64,000 nucleotides of DNA from Saprospiraceae bacterium (GCA_016713025.1 JADJPZ010000003.1:372001-436000), one strand, 5' to 3'. Positions 1 to 9,032 are shown, counted from the stretch's first letter. The notes: a model not told the origin generated them from the letters alone. A program made the numbers and translations.

Positions 1-1
1 C

Positions 2-193
2 TCAGTAAAAGTTGAAGACGTTAAAATTGTCTTTGTAAGAAATAATATCAGGACAGAATTGCCTGTCTGGAATCTGATCAACGGGCCTATTGCGGATGCC
101 ATCTGGCATACTGGCCAAATAGCATCATTTCGCCGAGCTTCCGGAAATCCATTCAGTGCCAAAGTGAACCTAATGATGGGAAAATTGAGATAA
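2..193 (+). CDS. C-terminal fragment of a conserved, possibly DinB-like protein
   Basis: An open frame enters from the left edge and ends with TAA at 191-193, giving about 63 residues. The tail contains ADAIWHTGQIASFRRASGNP. The WHxGQ motif resembles the last metal-binding histidine helix of DinB/YfiT-like four-helix proteins, but the N-terminal part that would settle this lies outside the window. The stop codon overlaps the first half-site of the proposed operator of the next gene. Function is not established; the DinB link is inferred from one motif. Confidence 0.5.
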   Translation, partial: SVKVEDVKIVFVRNNIRTELPVWNLINGPIADAIWHTGQIASFRRASGNPFSAKVNLMMGKLR

Positions 194-220
194 ATTTGTG
201 ATAATTGATATGTTATTTTG
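187..220 (+). promoter_or_regulatory. Putative autoregulated promoter of the response regulator gene
   Basis: Half-sites GAGATA (187-192) and GTGATA (198-203) lie 11 bp apart. After a 9-bp gap comes TTATTTTG (213-220), a 7/8 match to the Bacteroidota -7 element TAnnTTTG. The same arrangement occurs at 6921-6954 and 9033-9066. Direct repeats with 11-bp spacing are the usual binding mode of OmpR/PhoB-type regulators, so autoregulation is plausible but inferred. Confidence 0.5.
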
Positions 221-268
221 TACAGTGTTTCAAGAACTTTATCGTATTTATAAAAATCTTTGAAAATA

Positions 269-970
269 ATGTCCATAGCCATCATAGAAGACGATCCCAA
301 TATCAGGAGTCTTATAAAAATAGTTCTTTCACCATTGAATGTACCGATCGACGAATACGATAATGGGTGGAAGGGACTAGATGCACTTGCTCAAAAAAAA
401 TATAGTTTACTCGTACTTGACCTGATGTTGCCCGGCGTCAATGGCGTGGAAATCTGTAGAAAAGTCAGACAGACCAATAATCAAATGCCTATACTAATGC
501 TTACAGCAAAATCTGAGGAAGAAGATAAAATTGCAGGATTAGACATAGGCGCGGATGATTACCTGACAAAACCATTCAGCAATGGAGAATTACTCGCTAG
601 GGTAAAAGCACTACTCAGAAGATCAGAAGCAAAATCTGTTTCCGATAAAAAGGAAAATCAAATCATCTCAATAGGTAGTTTGAAGCTGGATATTTCAAAT
701 CGGGTACTTATAAAAAACGATATTGAAATCAGCCTAACGGCCAAAGAGTTTGACCTTATTCATCTTTTTATGTCCAATGCCGGTAGGAATTTTACTAGAA
801 TGGAAGTTCTGGAAAGGGTTTGGGGAGAACATTTTGAAGGATTGGAGCATACGGTCAACTCCAACATCAACAGATTAAGAAGTAAAATAGAGGAAGATCC
901 AGCAAAGCCAAATTATCTTGTGACAGTATGGGGATTGGGCTATAAATTCAATAAAAATCCTGAAACCTGA
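269..970 (+). CDS. OmpR/PhoB-family response regulator
   Basis: This is a two-component response regulator of about 233 residues. The receiver domain (residues 1-115) has the acidic pair in IIEDDPN, phospho-acceptor Asp51 in LVLDLMLPG, and the switch Lys101 in TKPF. A winged-helix DNA-binding domain follows (about 135-230), with LTAKEFDLI at its start and the recognition region in HTVNSNINRLRSKIEEDP. An ATG at 269 is preferred over an upstream TTG at 260 because it gives the usual short N-terminus before the first beta strand. The kinase gene starts 2 bp after the stop, so the two are co-transcribed. A phased GTGATA repeat lies 71 bp upstream. Its target genes are unknown; this window suggests some of them. 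Confidence 0.95.
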   Translation: MSIAIIEDDPNIRSLIKIVLSPLNVPIDEYDNGWKGLDALAQKKYSLLVLDLMLPGVNGVEICRKVRQTNNQMPILMLTAKSEEEDKIAGLDIGADDYLTKPFSNGELLARVKALLRRSEAKSVSDKKENQIISIGSLKLDISNRVLIKNDIEISLTAKEFDLIHLFMSNAGRNFTRMEVLERVWGEHFEGLEHTVNSNINRLRSKIEEDPAKPNYLVTVWGLGYKFNKNPET

Positions 971-972
971 TC

Positions 973-2421
973 ATGATCAATTCTAATATCTGGAAAAACA
1001 AAAGGCTACGGCAAATCCTGCTTCTTGTAAGTGGTTCTATTGTTATTCTATGGATGATAATGGCTATCCTTTTTTACAACTTTACAGTATCAAAATATGA
1101 ACGATCTACGCTTATGAGGCTAGCTGGCATTGCCAATTCTCTGGCATTACAAATAGATGGTGATGAGCACAAAAAACTTTTTCAAATCCATAAAGCGAAA
1201 GATGACATTTTAAATATCGAACAAGATGTATTGTACTTTAAATTGCACCGCCTTTTGAAATCCAATTTTATAGCCAATATGCTCAAAAGTCCAATATATA
1301 CTATTTCATCTAATGGAAGTGATATGTTTTATGAGTTTGGCGTAACTTCTGATAGTGTTCCTTATTATCGGCATCCATATAAGTCATACCATCCTACACT
1401 CAATGAAAACTATAAAGTTGGCGGTATGATACCAGAGTATAAAGATGAGTTCGGTATGTGGTTATCGGCATTTGCTCCTATTAAAGACAGCCAAGGAAGT
1501 ACTGTGGCAGTAGTCATGGTCGATGAAAAACTTGATATTTTTCTTGCGTCTGTAAGGTCAGAACTACTAAAAGCATTTTTTATATCCATTGCTGTCTTTA
1601 GTATCATGATCATATTGCTCCTTTGGCAAATGAGAAAGATACTCACAAGAGAACAAAAGGATAAAAACATCATCGAAGAATCAAGCACTGAAATCAACAG
1701 GATGAATAGAGAATTGTCAGTAGCCAATGCAAAACTAAGTAGTCTCGATCTATTCAGAAAGGAAATGATTTCCAATATTTCCCATGATCTGCGTACTCCA
1801 ATGGCAAGTATTATAGGATTTTTGGATTTGGTAAGAAATCAGCAATCTGCCATATCTGATGAAGACAAAAGCAAATTTATCAATGTTGCCTATGCTGAAA
1901 CTAAGAGACTCAACAACTTAATATCTGATCTTTTTGAGTTGAGTAAACTGGAATCAGGGCAAGTCAAAATCAATCCTGAAGCATTTAATATCTATGAACT
2001 GGTTTCAGATATTGTACAGAAATACCAAATGAAAATTAAATCAAAACATGTCGATTTGAACTTTGAAATTCATGAAAATCTTGGATTTGCTGTGGGTGAT
2101 ATCAAATATATTGACAGGGTATTTCAAAATCTCCTTGACAATGCTGTCAGGTATGTAAATGGAGGCGGATATATTAAAATATCAATTTTGGATGTTACAG
2201 ACTACTTTAAGGTTAAGATTTGTAATTCCGGAGATTTGATACCTCAGGAAGACCTGGATGTTATTTTTGATCGATATTATACTAATGAAAAAACTGATCA
2301 AGCACGCACAGGACTAGGATTGGCCATTGCAAAAAGCATTTGCACTTTGCATGGCTGTACGATAAAAGCTGAATCCAATGAGTTTGTCAATTCATTTTGG
2401 TTTACAGTGCCGAAAGTTTGA
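973..2421 (+). CDS. Membrane sensor histidine kinase
   Basis: This 482-residue sensor kinase is the partner of the regulator immediately upstream. A first membrane helix lies at about residues 15-37, followed by an extracytoplasmic sensor domain (about 40-198) and a second helix (about 200-220). A coiled-coil linker leads to the HisKA dimerisation domain with phospho-acceptor His271 in SNISHDLRTPMASI. The HATPase domain shows the N-box NLLDNAVRY and the G-box TGLGLAIAKS. No HAMP or PAS domain is obvious. The sensor domain is not one I recognise, so the signal is unknown. The gene ends 120 bp before a convergent ATPase gene, with no clear terminator between them. Confidence 0.95.
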   Translation: MINSNIWKNKRLRQILLLVSGSIVILWMIMAILFYNFTVSKYERSTLMRLAGIANSLALQIDGDEHKKLFQIHKAKDDILNIEQDVLYFKLHRLLKSNFIANMLKSPIYTISSNGSDMFYEFGVTSDSVPYYRHPYKSYHPTLNENYKVGGMIPEYKDEFGMWLSAFAPIKDSQGSTVAVVMVDEKLDIFLASVRSELLKAFFISIAVFSIMIILLLWQMRKILTREQKDKNIIEESSTEINRMNRELSVANAKLSSLDLFRKEMISNISHDLRTPMASIIGFLDLVRNQQSAISDEDKSKFINVAYAETKRLNNLISDLFELSKLESGQVKINPEAFNIYELVSDIVQKYQMKIKSKHVDLNFEIHENLGFAVGDIKYIDRVFQNLLDNAVRYVNGGGYIKISILDVTDYFKVKICNSGDLIPQEDLDVIFDRYYTNEKTDQARTGLGLAIAKSICTLHGCTIKAESNEFVNSFWFTVPKV

Positions 2422-2541
2422 GAATGAAAAGTTCATGAAGTGGAAAATTATTAACTCCAAAATGTGGCATTTGTCACTATAATATGTGAAGTTCTTTATT
2501 TAGTTAGTGTACTAGTTGTGAAAAATTTAATATATACATCC

Positions 2542-3732
2542 CTAATACATAAATCCGAATAGCCATAACGGTATTCTATTTTTAAAGCCAAGCGGCATTT
2601 CATCTATGGCTAAATAACTATTTTTTATGCCGGCTATTTGATGGAAACTTTTACTGGCCCCTCCTACTTCAAAAGTGTATGTATCATTTATCATAAAATC
2701 ACCTTGCTGGGCCAGAGTTAATTGGTGTTTGATCCCCAATTGATTGGCAAAAAAGGTTTCTCTGAGTGTACCAATATTTACATTCGATTGAGTTAAAAAA
2801 AGCAAGTTTGTATTTTGTAAATATATTTTATCAGGTTTAGTCAGCTGGGTGTAAATCTTGCCATTCAATCTCACCAAAGTAAGCACTGATGCTTTTTGCA
2901 GCGAATTTAAGTAGTTGAGTAATGTTATCCTATCGGTTTCTAAAGCTTCCGCCAGTTTAGTAATATTGGGTTGATATGGTGCTTGGGTAGACAACAAATA
3001 TATCAACTTTCTGATCTTAGGAATTTTAGTTAAATCTACACCTTCTATCAATGCCAAGTCTTGTTCCAATACTACATTCAAAACATTCCCTAATTTATGA
3101 TGATAGTTTTTTATTCCTTCCAAATAAAAGGGAAAAAAACCATATTTAAGGTAGGTAGAAAAATGCTGTAATGGCTTAAAATGATCTAGTAATTGTGGAA
3201 CGATAATTTCATGATCTGTGATGATATCAGCAAGTGAAAATATAGGTAAATTGAGTTTCAACTCAATATTCACATACTCCCTAAAGGATAAACCATGCAA
3301 GGTGTACACCACACTTCGTCTGCTCAAATCAGCATTTCCTTTTTGTATATCCAAAATAGAAGAGCCGGATGCAACCACTTTCAATTCTTTTATTTTATCA
3401 CGAATGTTTTTTAGTTCCTGGCTCCAGTTCTGGTACTTATGTATTTCATCTACAAATAAATGCGTACCTCCTTTTTGAGCATGAGTTTTTGCAATGTCCA
3501 ATAAACTAAGGTTAGCCAATGCCAGATCATCCATACTAAGGTATAATGCAGTAGAAGATGTCGCAAATTTTTCCTTAATATATTGTAGCATTAAGGTTGT
3601 TTTCCCTACACCCCGTGAACCCAGGATAAACAGTAAGGGCTCTTCCCAATCTATTTCATCCATAAAATCCCTTCTAAATCTTGGCTTTAATGCAGCTAAT
3701 GTTTCTTTGTGTTCAATATAAATCTGATCCAT
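2542..3732 (-). CDS. AAA ATPase with DUF4143 C-terminal domain
   Basis: This P-loop ATPase belongs to the family with an AAA_14 N-terminal domain and a DUF4143 C-terminal domain. Seen are a Walker A (GSRGVGKTT) near the N-terminus, a Walker B-like THLFVDEIHKYQNW, an arginine-rich SRRSVVYTLHGLSFREY segment typical of the family, and a C-terminal nuclease-like region ending in LWLFGFMY. Homologues are common in Bacteroidota as orphan accessory genes; their biological role is not established. The reading frame could start at 3756, but a perfect -7 element sits at 3761-3754, so an internal Met at 3744 or 3732 (MDQIYIEHKETL) is more likely. The gene is monocistronic. Confidence 0.85.
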   Translation of the reverse strand: MDQIYIEHKETLAALKPRFRRDFMDEIDWEEPLLFILGSRGVGKTTLMLQYIKEKFATSSTALYLSMDDLALANLSLLDIAKTHAQKGGTHLFVDEIHKYQNWSQELKNIRDKIKELKVVASGSSILDIQKGNADLSRRSVVYTLHGLSFREYVNIELKLNLPIFSLADIITDHEIIVPQLLDHFKPLQHFSTYLKYGFFPFYLEGIKNYHHKLGNVLNVVLEQDLALIEGVDLTKIPKIRKLIYLLSTQAPYQPNITKLAEALETDRITLLNYLNSLQKASVLTLVRLNGKIYTQLTKPDKIYLQNTNLLFLTQSNVNIGTLRETFFANQLGIKHQLTLAQQGDFMINDTYTFEVGGASKSFHQIAGIKNSYLAIDEMPLGFKNRIPLWLFGFMY

Positions 3733-3753
3733 TTTATAAAACATTTGATGCTG

Positions 3754-3761
3754 CAAAGGTA
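3754..3761 (-). promoter_or_regulatory. -7 promoter element upstream of the DUF4143 ATPase
   Basis: On the minus strand the sequence reads TACCTTTG, a perfect match to the Bacteroidota -7 consensus TAnnTTTG. It overlaps the longest possible start codon of the ATPase gene and therefore argues for an internal start. The -33 element is not clear. Confidence 0.45.
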
Positions 3762-4114
3762 CATTATTTGTTTATAGAAAACAACATTTAATAAATAAAT
3801 ATGTTAGTTGCAATAAACATATTCGTATAATAAATGTATATACTAAATTACATTTTATCGAATAGGAATACTTACAATCTTTTTAGAATAGCATTAATTG
3901 TAATAGTAAATAGATAATTGTGTATTAAGTAGAACGAGTTACAAATCGCATCAAAGTTTATCAAACTAAAAGCATGACGTGCACTGGCAGTGCATATAAA
4001 GGCAGTACAAATTGTTATTATCAGGCTTAGAAAAGACTGAAACTTGCGCCAGTATAGGGGTTTACGGTTCAAAAGGCTTGAGTTATTTTAAGTAGTTACC
4101 GAATTTTATAATCA
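3762..4114. other. Intergenic, no gene recognised
   Basis: About 350 bp of AT-rich DNA between the ATPase gene and the end of the broken propeller gene. A 66-codon minus-strand frame here (3872-4072) has no recognisable features and no homology I can name. No strong hairpin was found. Confidence 0.5.
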
Positions 4115-5177
4115 TCACTCCATAAAAGGAGTGAAAATCTTCTTGTCATATTTATAAAGTCCTGTAGCTCTTGTACCTATCCAATAGTTGCCTTTTCTAT
4201 CTTCAAGTATACACCAAGTAGCACCATTTTTCAAATCATCTTTTTTTGATACATTTTGAAAATTTTTTCCGTTATACTTCCATACACCACCACCATTTAC
4301 TTCTCGTTTTGATGCTTCACCTGTTTCAGTAGCAAACCAGATATCACCGTTAGTGTCTTGAATCATCTGAGATACCACACTGACATCAAATATACCTTTT
4401 TGCGCAATCTGTGTAAAGTTAGTTCCATCATATCGAAACACACCTCTATACCTTCTGCCAACCCAAATATAACCATCTTTATCTTCCAAAAGTCATCTAA
4501 ACCAATCTTCATTATTGGGTTTGTAGTTTAAAAGTGTTTTGCCATTATAACAAAATATTCCATCAGTTCTTGTTGTAAACCATATATTTCCTTTTTTATC
4601 AGCAAGAAGGTTTAGCACAAGTTTAGGATCATAATTATTGGGATTTTCCACCTTCGGTTTGTCAATTAAACGAGTAAATAATTTGCCATCATAACAAAAA
4701 ATACCATTTTCAGCAGCAAACCAAAAGATGCCACTTTGGTCTTCTACCATGTTGTTTAGAAATATATCAGAGGCTGGTTTTTGGCTAAAATGGTCGATAT
4801 AATTTGTATTGGTAAGGGTGACATTAAATGGTTTGATTGTATTTCCATCATATATACATATTCCCTTATCCGTGCCTATCCATATATTACCTTTCCTATC
4901 TTCATACAATGAAAATACACCATCGCTGTTAAGGCCATCTTTTGTAGTCAGGTGGGTAAAAGATACCATCGTCAGTTGTAGCAAACCATAAGTTTCCATC
5001 CTTATCCATTATACTACAGTGTACATTATCAGCTGGATTTTTGTTTTTACTTTTGATTAGCTTCCATTCAGATTTAGAACTTTTTTTCAACAACTCTTTA
5101 TTTAAGCTACGCGCATTTTGGGTATGACAGGATGAAATCGTCAATAATAAATAAAAAACAAAACTAAACTTCCACAT
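4115..5177 (-). pseudogene. Broken two-component-regulator-type beta-propeller lipoprotein
   Basis: Three consecutive reading pieces together encode a protein with a lipoprotein signal (LLLTISSC lipobox) and at least six propeller repeats of the form EDxxGNIWxGTxxGI, for example EDRKGNIWIGTDKGI and EDKDGYIWVGRRYRG. Such repeats form the periplasmic sensor half of hybrid kinases or stand alone. Two lesions are seen. Near 4960 the frame changes within GGTATCTTTTACCCAC, and removing one T from the T run restores GIFTHLTTKDGLN. At 4493-4495 a TGA interrupts EDWFR*LLEDKDG in the same frame. No kinase domain follows. Sequencing error cannot be excluded, but a nonsense substitution plus an indel suggests decay. 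Confidence 0.75.
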
Positions 5178-5197
5178 AATTTAAAATTTTTACTCTG

Positions 5198-5205
5198 CAA
5201 AATTA
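5198..5205 (-). promoter_or_regulatory. -7 promoter element of the propeller gene
   Basis: The minus strand reads TAATTTTG, a perfect TAnnTTTG match, 21 bp upstream of the ATG at 5177. The short leader is plausible for Bacteroidota. No clear -33 element was identified. Confidence 0.4.
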
Positions 5206-5373
5206 TCCTTTGTACTAAAAAAGAAATTATTTATATGGTAAATAATAGTAAAATAAAAGTAAATAACGTGAATTAGGGTTAAGAGAATTGAAGCAAATGT
5301 GGTTTATGCTCAAGTCTTTAGGAAAAAAATTAGGGTATTGAGTTAATATATTAAAGTAGTTTTATTAAAAGAA

Positions 5374-5540
5374 GGAGCGTTAGCTCTGATATCTTTGTAA
5401 AAAGAACTAATTAATTGGTAATAAGGGGTGTAGCCCTACATCTTTAATGATACTGAAATTGTTTTTAGATTACAGGGCTAACGCCCCTGATTTTATGTTT
5501 TGGGACTCTGATTACAAAGATCACAAAGCTACGCCCCTAT
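5374..5540. repeat. Cluster of four REP-like motifs
   Basis: Two forward motifs (GGAGCGTTAGCTCTGATATC from 5374 and AGGGGTGTAGCCCTACATC from about 5424) are followed by two in reverse orientation (CAGGGCTAACGCCCCT from about 5473 and AAAGCTACGCCCCT from about 5525). They match the hairpin cores of the array at 34378-36012 and are arranged as nested inverted repeats. This looks like a diverged, gene-less copy of that element. Confidence 0.65.
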
Positions 5541-6140
5541 TTATTTAAATCAGTAAAAAAGTACGATAAAATACCTTATCCCGAATTCACGATAAATAAT
5601 GGCAAAAGTAAATTTTATTTTAATTTTTAAATAAGTTATTTAGGGTCTGCTGAAAAAGTAGCATCACTCAATTTTTATAAAGCTATTGGTGTGGTTAATT
5701 GTTCAAAAAACAAGCGATAGTGAACATGAACGTAGTGTAGTGCAAAGCACCAAAGGCGGGTAAGCCTTTGACGGAGTGAACCGCTAGCGGATGGGCAGAA
5801 AAAGTGCGTCTATTGCCAATGATAAATATTTGATGTAAAGGACAGATAATCAAGGCAATAGAAAAAGCATTTTGACATGAGAGTGAACGTTGCACCGCAA
5901 TCGCCTTTTTTTGAACTAGCGTTTTTTGGTTACTTTTTTCTGGGCAAGCATTCCAAAGGAATATGTGAGAGCAAAAGATGCAAAAAAGTGACTGCCGTCC
6001 GCATAGGACAATGTTAAATCAAAGTGCAAAGGTTTTACTCATTATACATCAAAAAACCTTGCACTTGTATAAAAATATAATTGAATAAAATATTGAATTT
6101 CAGCAACATATAATATATTCAGCAAACACTATTTAAAAAA
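5541..6140. other. Gene-free region with possible mobile-element remnant
   Basis: No credible gene is seen. A 66-codon minus-strand frame (5695-5895) has the low-information look of a translated repeat. GTCTGCTGAAAAAG near 5646 resembles an insertion-sequence end, with a weak inverted partner (TTTCAGCAAC) near 6100. A hairpin with arms AAGTGCAAAGGTTTT and AAAACCTTGCACTT lies at about 6022-6067. Confidence 0.35.
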
Positions 6141-6174
6141 AAGAGACACCCTGAACTCAATCAGAATGTCTCTT
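6141..6174 (-). terminator. Rho-independent terminator of the fasciclin gene
   Basis: Arms AAGAGACA and TGTCTCTT are perfectly complementary, with an inner CTGA/TCAG pairing. An A-run on the plus strand at 6133-6142 gives the U-tract for minus-strand transcription. It lies 25 bp beyond the fasciclin stop codon. Confidence 0.8.
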
Positions 6175-6198
6175 TTAAGATTTAAATAATTCCAAATA

Positions 6199-6705
6199 TT
6201 ATTTTGGCATCACTACTCCATCAATTACGTGGATCACACCATTTGTACCTTTAAGGTCAGTAGCCGTAACAAAAACAGAATTTCCTTTTTCATCTGTCAA
6301 TTTTACTTTTCCTTTGTCCAATGAGCCTGTCAGTTTACCACCTTGAACAGTAGTCAATACAGCTTTTCCTTTTCCAGCTTTGATAGCAGACATCACAGCA
6401 GCAGCATCCACATTTCCACTTACTACGTGATATGTCAGAATTCCTGTCAGTGTTCCTTTGTTTTCTGGCTTCAGCAAAGACTCTACAGTTCCGGCTGGTA
6501 ACTTTGCAAAAGCAGCATTACTGGGAGCAAATACTGTAAATGGCCCGGCACTTTTTAGTGTTCCAACCAAATCAGCCGCACCCACTGCTGCAACTAAAGT
6601 AGTATGATCTGCAGATCCTGCAGCGATGTCTACTATGTCTTTTCCCTGTCCAATAGCAAATGTTGATGCAACACTTACAAGTAATACAATCATTAATGAT
6701 TTCAT
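6199..6705 (-). CDS. Secreted single-domain fasciclin (FAS1) protein
   Basis: A small exported protein with one FAS1 domain. The start at 6705 (MKSLMIVLLVSVASTFAIGQ) gives a clean signal peptide; a longer frame from 6741 adds twelve unlikely residues. The FAS1 core shows TLVAAVGAADLVGTLKSAGP, the H1-box-like FTVFAPSNAAFAKLP, the YHVVSG motif and the terminal H2-box-like NGVIHVIDGVVMP. Such proteins are common in Bacteroidota envelopes and are thought to mediate adhesion or protein-protein contact; no enzymatic role is known. The gene is divergent from the barrel gene at 6991 and shares its regulatory intergenic region. A terminator follows at 6141-6174. Confidence 0.92.
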   Translation of the reverse strand: MKSLMIVLLVSVASTFAIGQGKDIVDIAAGSADHTTLVAAVGAADLVGTLKSAGPFTVFAPSNAAFAKLPAGTVESLLKPENKGTLTGILTYHVVSGNVDAAAVMSAIKAGKGKAVLTTVQGGKLTGSLDKGKVKLTDEKGNSVFVTATDLKGTNGVIHVIDGVVMPK

Positions 6706-6920
6706 TTTTTGTTTAATATTTATGTTAATAATGCTCAACAAACGTGTGCATTGTTTTAATGTTTAGGTTTTATGATTTACTTAACACATAATAATAAATA
6801 GCATATATATTCTATTATATATGAATATATAAAATCATATTATATGATACTTTGGTTAAAATAAATTTAGTATGGAGCATATAGGAACATAAAAACTCTG
6901 TTTTGTAACTATTTGCTTTT

Positions 6921-6959
6921 GTGATACTTCTGTGATACTTCATCTCTAAAATTGTGATA
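6921..6959 (+). promoter_or_regulatory. Putative regulator operator/promoter of the barrel gene
   Basis: GTGATA occurs at 6921-6926 and 6932-6937, 11 bp apart. TAAAATTG follows after 9 bp (6947-6954), a 7/8 match to TAnnTTTG. A further GTGATA at 6954-6959 lies 22 bp, two helical turns, after the second. The start codon is 36 bp beyond the -7-like element. The layout matches 187-220 and 9033-9066. Confidence 0.55.
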
Positions 6960-6990
6960 TTATTCAATCAGTCATTCAAATTTTTTAAAA

Positions 6991-7803
6991 ATGAAATCTA
7001 TTCTTAATATTACATTGGTATTTCTAAGCATTACAGGTGCTTTTGGCCAAGCATGGACCAAAGAAAAAGGAAAAAGCTTCCTAAAGCTTGACTTTACAAC
7101 CATAACCGGCAATAAAGTATTCAACGACAAATCAGAGGTAGTCGATTTTCAGGATTTTAGCTTTAATACAGCAAGCCTTTATGGAGAGTATGGTATTACC
7201 AATAAGCTTACAGCTGTTGCTTACCTACCATTTTTACAAAGCAATACATTGAAAGCATCGGCATTAGGCCCTGAAGCTTCCAATTCCGGTTTTGGTGATG
7301 TAGATTTAGGGTTTAGATATTCCATTTCAAAAGAAAAATTTCCATTAGCTGTTACCTTAATTTTGGGAATACCTTCAGGAGATAATGACGACTCAAATCA
7401 GTTATATACCGGTGATGGCGAGTTCAACCAAATAATCACTCTTGGTTCTGGTGTGGGAAAAGGAAATTGGTGGTTGCAAGGAAGTGTGGGTTATAACAAC
7501 AGAAGCAATGACTTTTCAGATGAGATGAGATTCAATGCTGAGTTTGGATATAAACTACTAAATAGTAAACTGTTAGCTATGCTGAAATTAGGTGTAGTGT
7601 CGCCATTGGACAACGGCAAAGCTCCTTTGACACGAACAGGCTTATTTTCGAATAATGTTGCTTACTTCTCTCCAGCAATAGAGTTGATGTATTACATAAA
7701 GCCAAAATTCGGAATAGCACTAAGAGGAGCAGGTGCCAGCCCAACGTCACGCAATATCCAGGCGACACCATCACTTTCTTTTGCCTTTTTTGGTGATTTT
7801 TGA
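6991..7803 (+). CDS. Predicted outer-membrane beta-barrel protein
   Basis: A 270-residue exported protein. The signal peptide MKSILNITLVFLSITGAFGQ is followed by alternating polar/hydrophobic strands with aromatic ends (KGKSFLKLDFTTITG, GFGDVDLGFRYSIS, WWLQGSVGYNNRS) and a terminal Phe (SFAFFGDF), the usual C-terminal signal for outer-membrane insertion. The pattern resembles the transporter-like barrel family related to MetA-pathway phenol-degradation porins. The substrate is unknown. The broken ATP-grasp gene begins 34 bp downstream, probably in the same transcript. Upstream lies the three-half-site GTGATA operator shared with the response regulator promoter. Confidence 0.85.
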   Translation: MKSILNITLVFLSITGAFGQAWTKEKGKSFLKLDFTTITGNKVFNDKSEVVDFQDFSFNTASLYGEYGITNKLTAVAYLPFLQSNTLKASALGPEASNSGFGDVDLGFRYSISKEKFPLAVTLILGIPSGDNDDSNQLYTGDGEFNQIITLGSGVGKGNWWLQGSVGYNNRSNDFSDEMRFNAEFGYKLLNSKLLAMLKLGVVSPLDNGKAPLTRTGLFSNNVAYFSPAIELMYYIKPKFGIALRGAGASPTSRNIQATPSLSFAFFGDF

Positions 7804-7837
7804 TTATATCGTGTGAGAGTAAATTGCCTTGTAAAAA

Positions 7838-8842
7838 ATGTATAACTTAAAGCGAGATAATACTCCGATTTGGCTTGGAAAGTTAGTCAACTATGAATAT
7901 TGGCCAACTTGGTTTTTCTATATTCCGATAGGGGTTTACGTACTTTATTTGATGGCAAAATCCCGTTCAATTGTTTACTTTACAAATGTCAATCCTTCAA
8001 TAAAAGATAGTGGCATCTACAGATACAGTAAATTTGCAGTATTGGAGCATATCTCTGAAAAATACAAACCCAAAACCATATTAATAAAAAGCGGAGAAAA
8101 ACCGGATATTTTAAAGAGTGAATTTACCTTTCCATTGATCGCAAAACCTGATATGGGTGAGCGTGGAAAAGGAGTCTCATTGATCTCAGATATGTTATCA
8201 TTGAAAAAAAATTCTTAAAATATCCAACAGGATTTTATCATCCAGGAATATTGTGATTTCCCCAATGAGGCTGCCATATTTTATATAAGAAAACCATCCG
8301 AAGAAAAAGGTAAAATCACATCATTCACCACTAAAGAATTTCTTTGTGTAAACGGAGACGGACTTAGCACCATCAGACAGTTAATGTCAGCATCATTCAG
8401 AGATAAACTCCAAATATACAGACAGACTCCAGAATTTCTCAATACTATTCCTCGATTAGGTGAAGTCGTCAAAATAGAACCCATAGGAAATCATAACCGG
8501 GGTACCAGGTTTATCAATGCTAATCACTTGATTTCGGATGCGCTTACCGACATTTTTGATAAAATTTCTACATCTATCCCAGGTTTTTATTATGGGAGAC
8601 ACGATCTTAAATTTAAAAATTTACAGGATCTGGAATCAGGCAAAAACTTCAAAATTGTAGAGCTCAACGGCATCAATTCAGAACCGGTACATATCTATGA
8701 TCAGCGTACCGGATTATGGAATGCCTACAAAGATTGTATTAAGCATTATAAAAGCATGTATGAAATTAGTCAGGAAAACTACGCGCTGGGACATAAAAGA
8801 AGTGGTGCTTTAACGTTTTGGAAAACTATTTTTAAAACCTAA
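7838..8842 (+). pseudogene. ATP-grasp (D-Ala-D-Ala ligase-like) gene with in-frame stop
   Basis: The N-terminal piece (NYEYWPTWFFYIPIGVYVLY, then FPLIAKPDMGERGKGVSLIS) is typical of a Bacteroidota family of D-alanine-D-alanine ligase-like ATP-grasp proteins. TAA at 8216-8218 interrupts it. Reading on in the same frame gives NIQQDFIIQEYCDFPNEAAI, KFKNLQDLESGKNFKIVELNG and NSEPVHIYD, the ATP/metal-binding half of the fold, up to the stop at 8840-8842. No indel is needed, so a single nonsense substitution explains the break. The enzyme's substrate is unknown. The gene follows the barrel gene closely. It could be a recent pseudogene or a base-call error. Confidence 0.8.
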
Positions 8843-8850
8843 ATATCTAA

Positions 8851-8991
8851 AATGAGTTCCGTTATGAAGATCAAAAGTACAATAAAATAAGCATTTTTTG
8901 CGCCAAATCATAGCATCGCTATGGTGCGAAGTAAAAAATGAACGCAGTGCCTTATTTTGCAGTAATATTGATCTGGAATAGGAAATTCATT
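8851..8991. repeat. Long imperfect palindrome (MITE/REP-like)
   Basis: The left half (AATGAGTTCC, GATCAA, AATAAAATAAGC, ATTTTTTGCGCC) is mirrored by the right half (GTGCG, AAAAAAT, CTTATTTT, TTGATC, GGAAATTCATT) around the central hairpin CATAGC-ATC-GCTATG. Total length is about 141 bp. It begins just after the ATP-grasp remnant and ends 40 bp before the DM13 operator. Confidence 0.6.
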
Positions 8992-9032
8992 TCAGATTTT
9001 TAGGTAAAAAATAAATCGTATATAGATGGGGT

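Noticed and set aside
1410..1775. 121-codon frame opposite the kinase
   Set aside because: Antisense shadow of the well-supported histidine kinase.
3872..4072. 66-codon minus-strand frame as a gene
   Set aside because: AT-rich with no recognisable features and no promoter; more likely chance.
5695..5895. 66-codon minus-strand frame as a gene
   Set aside because: No start context, no domain, and it lies in repeat-like DNA.
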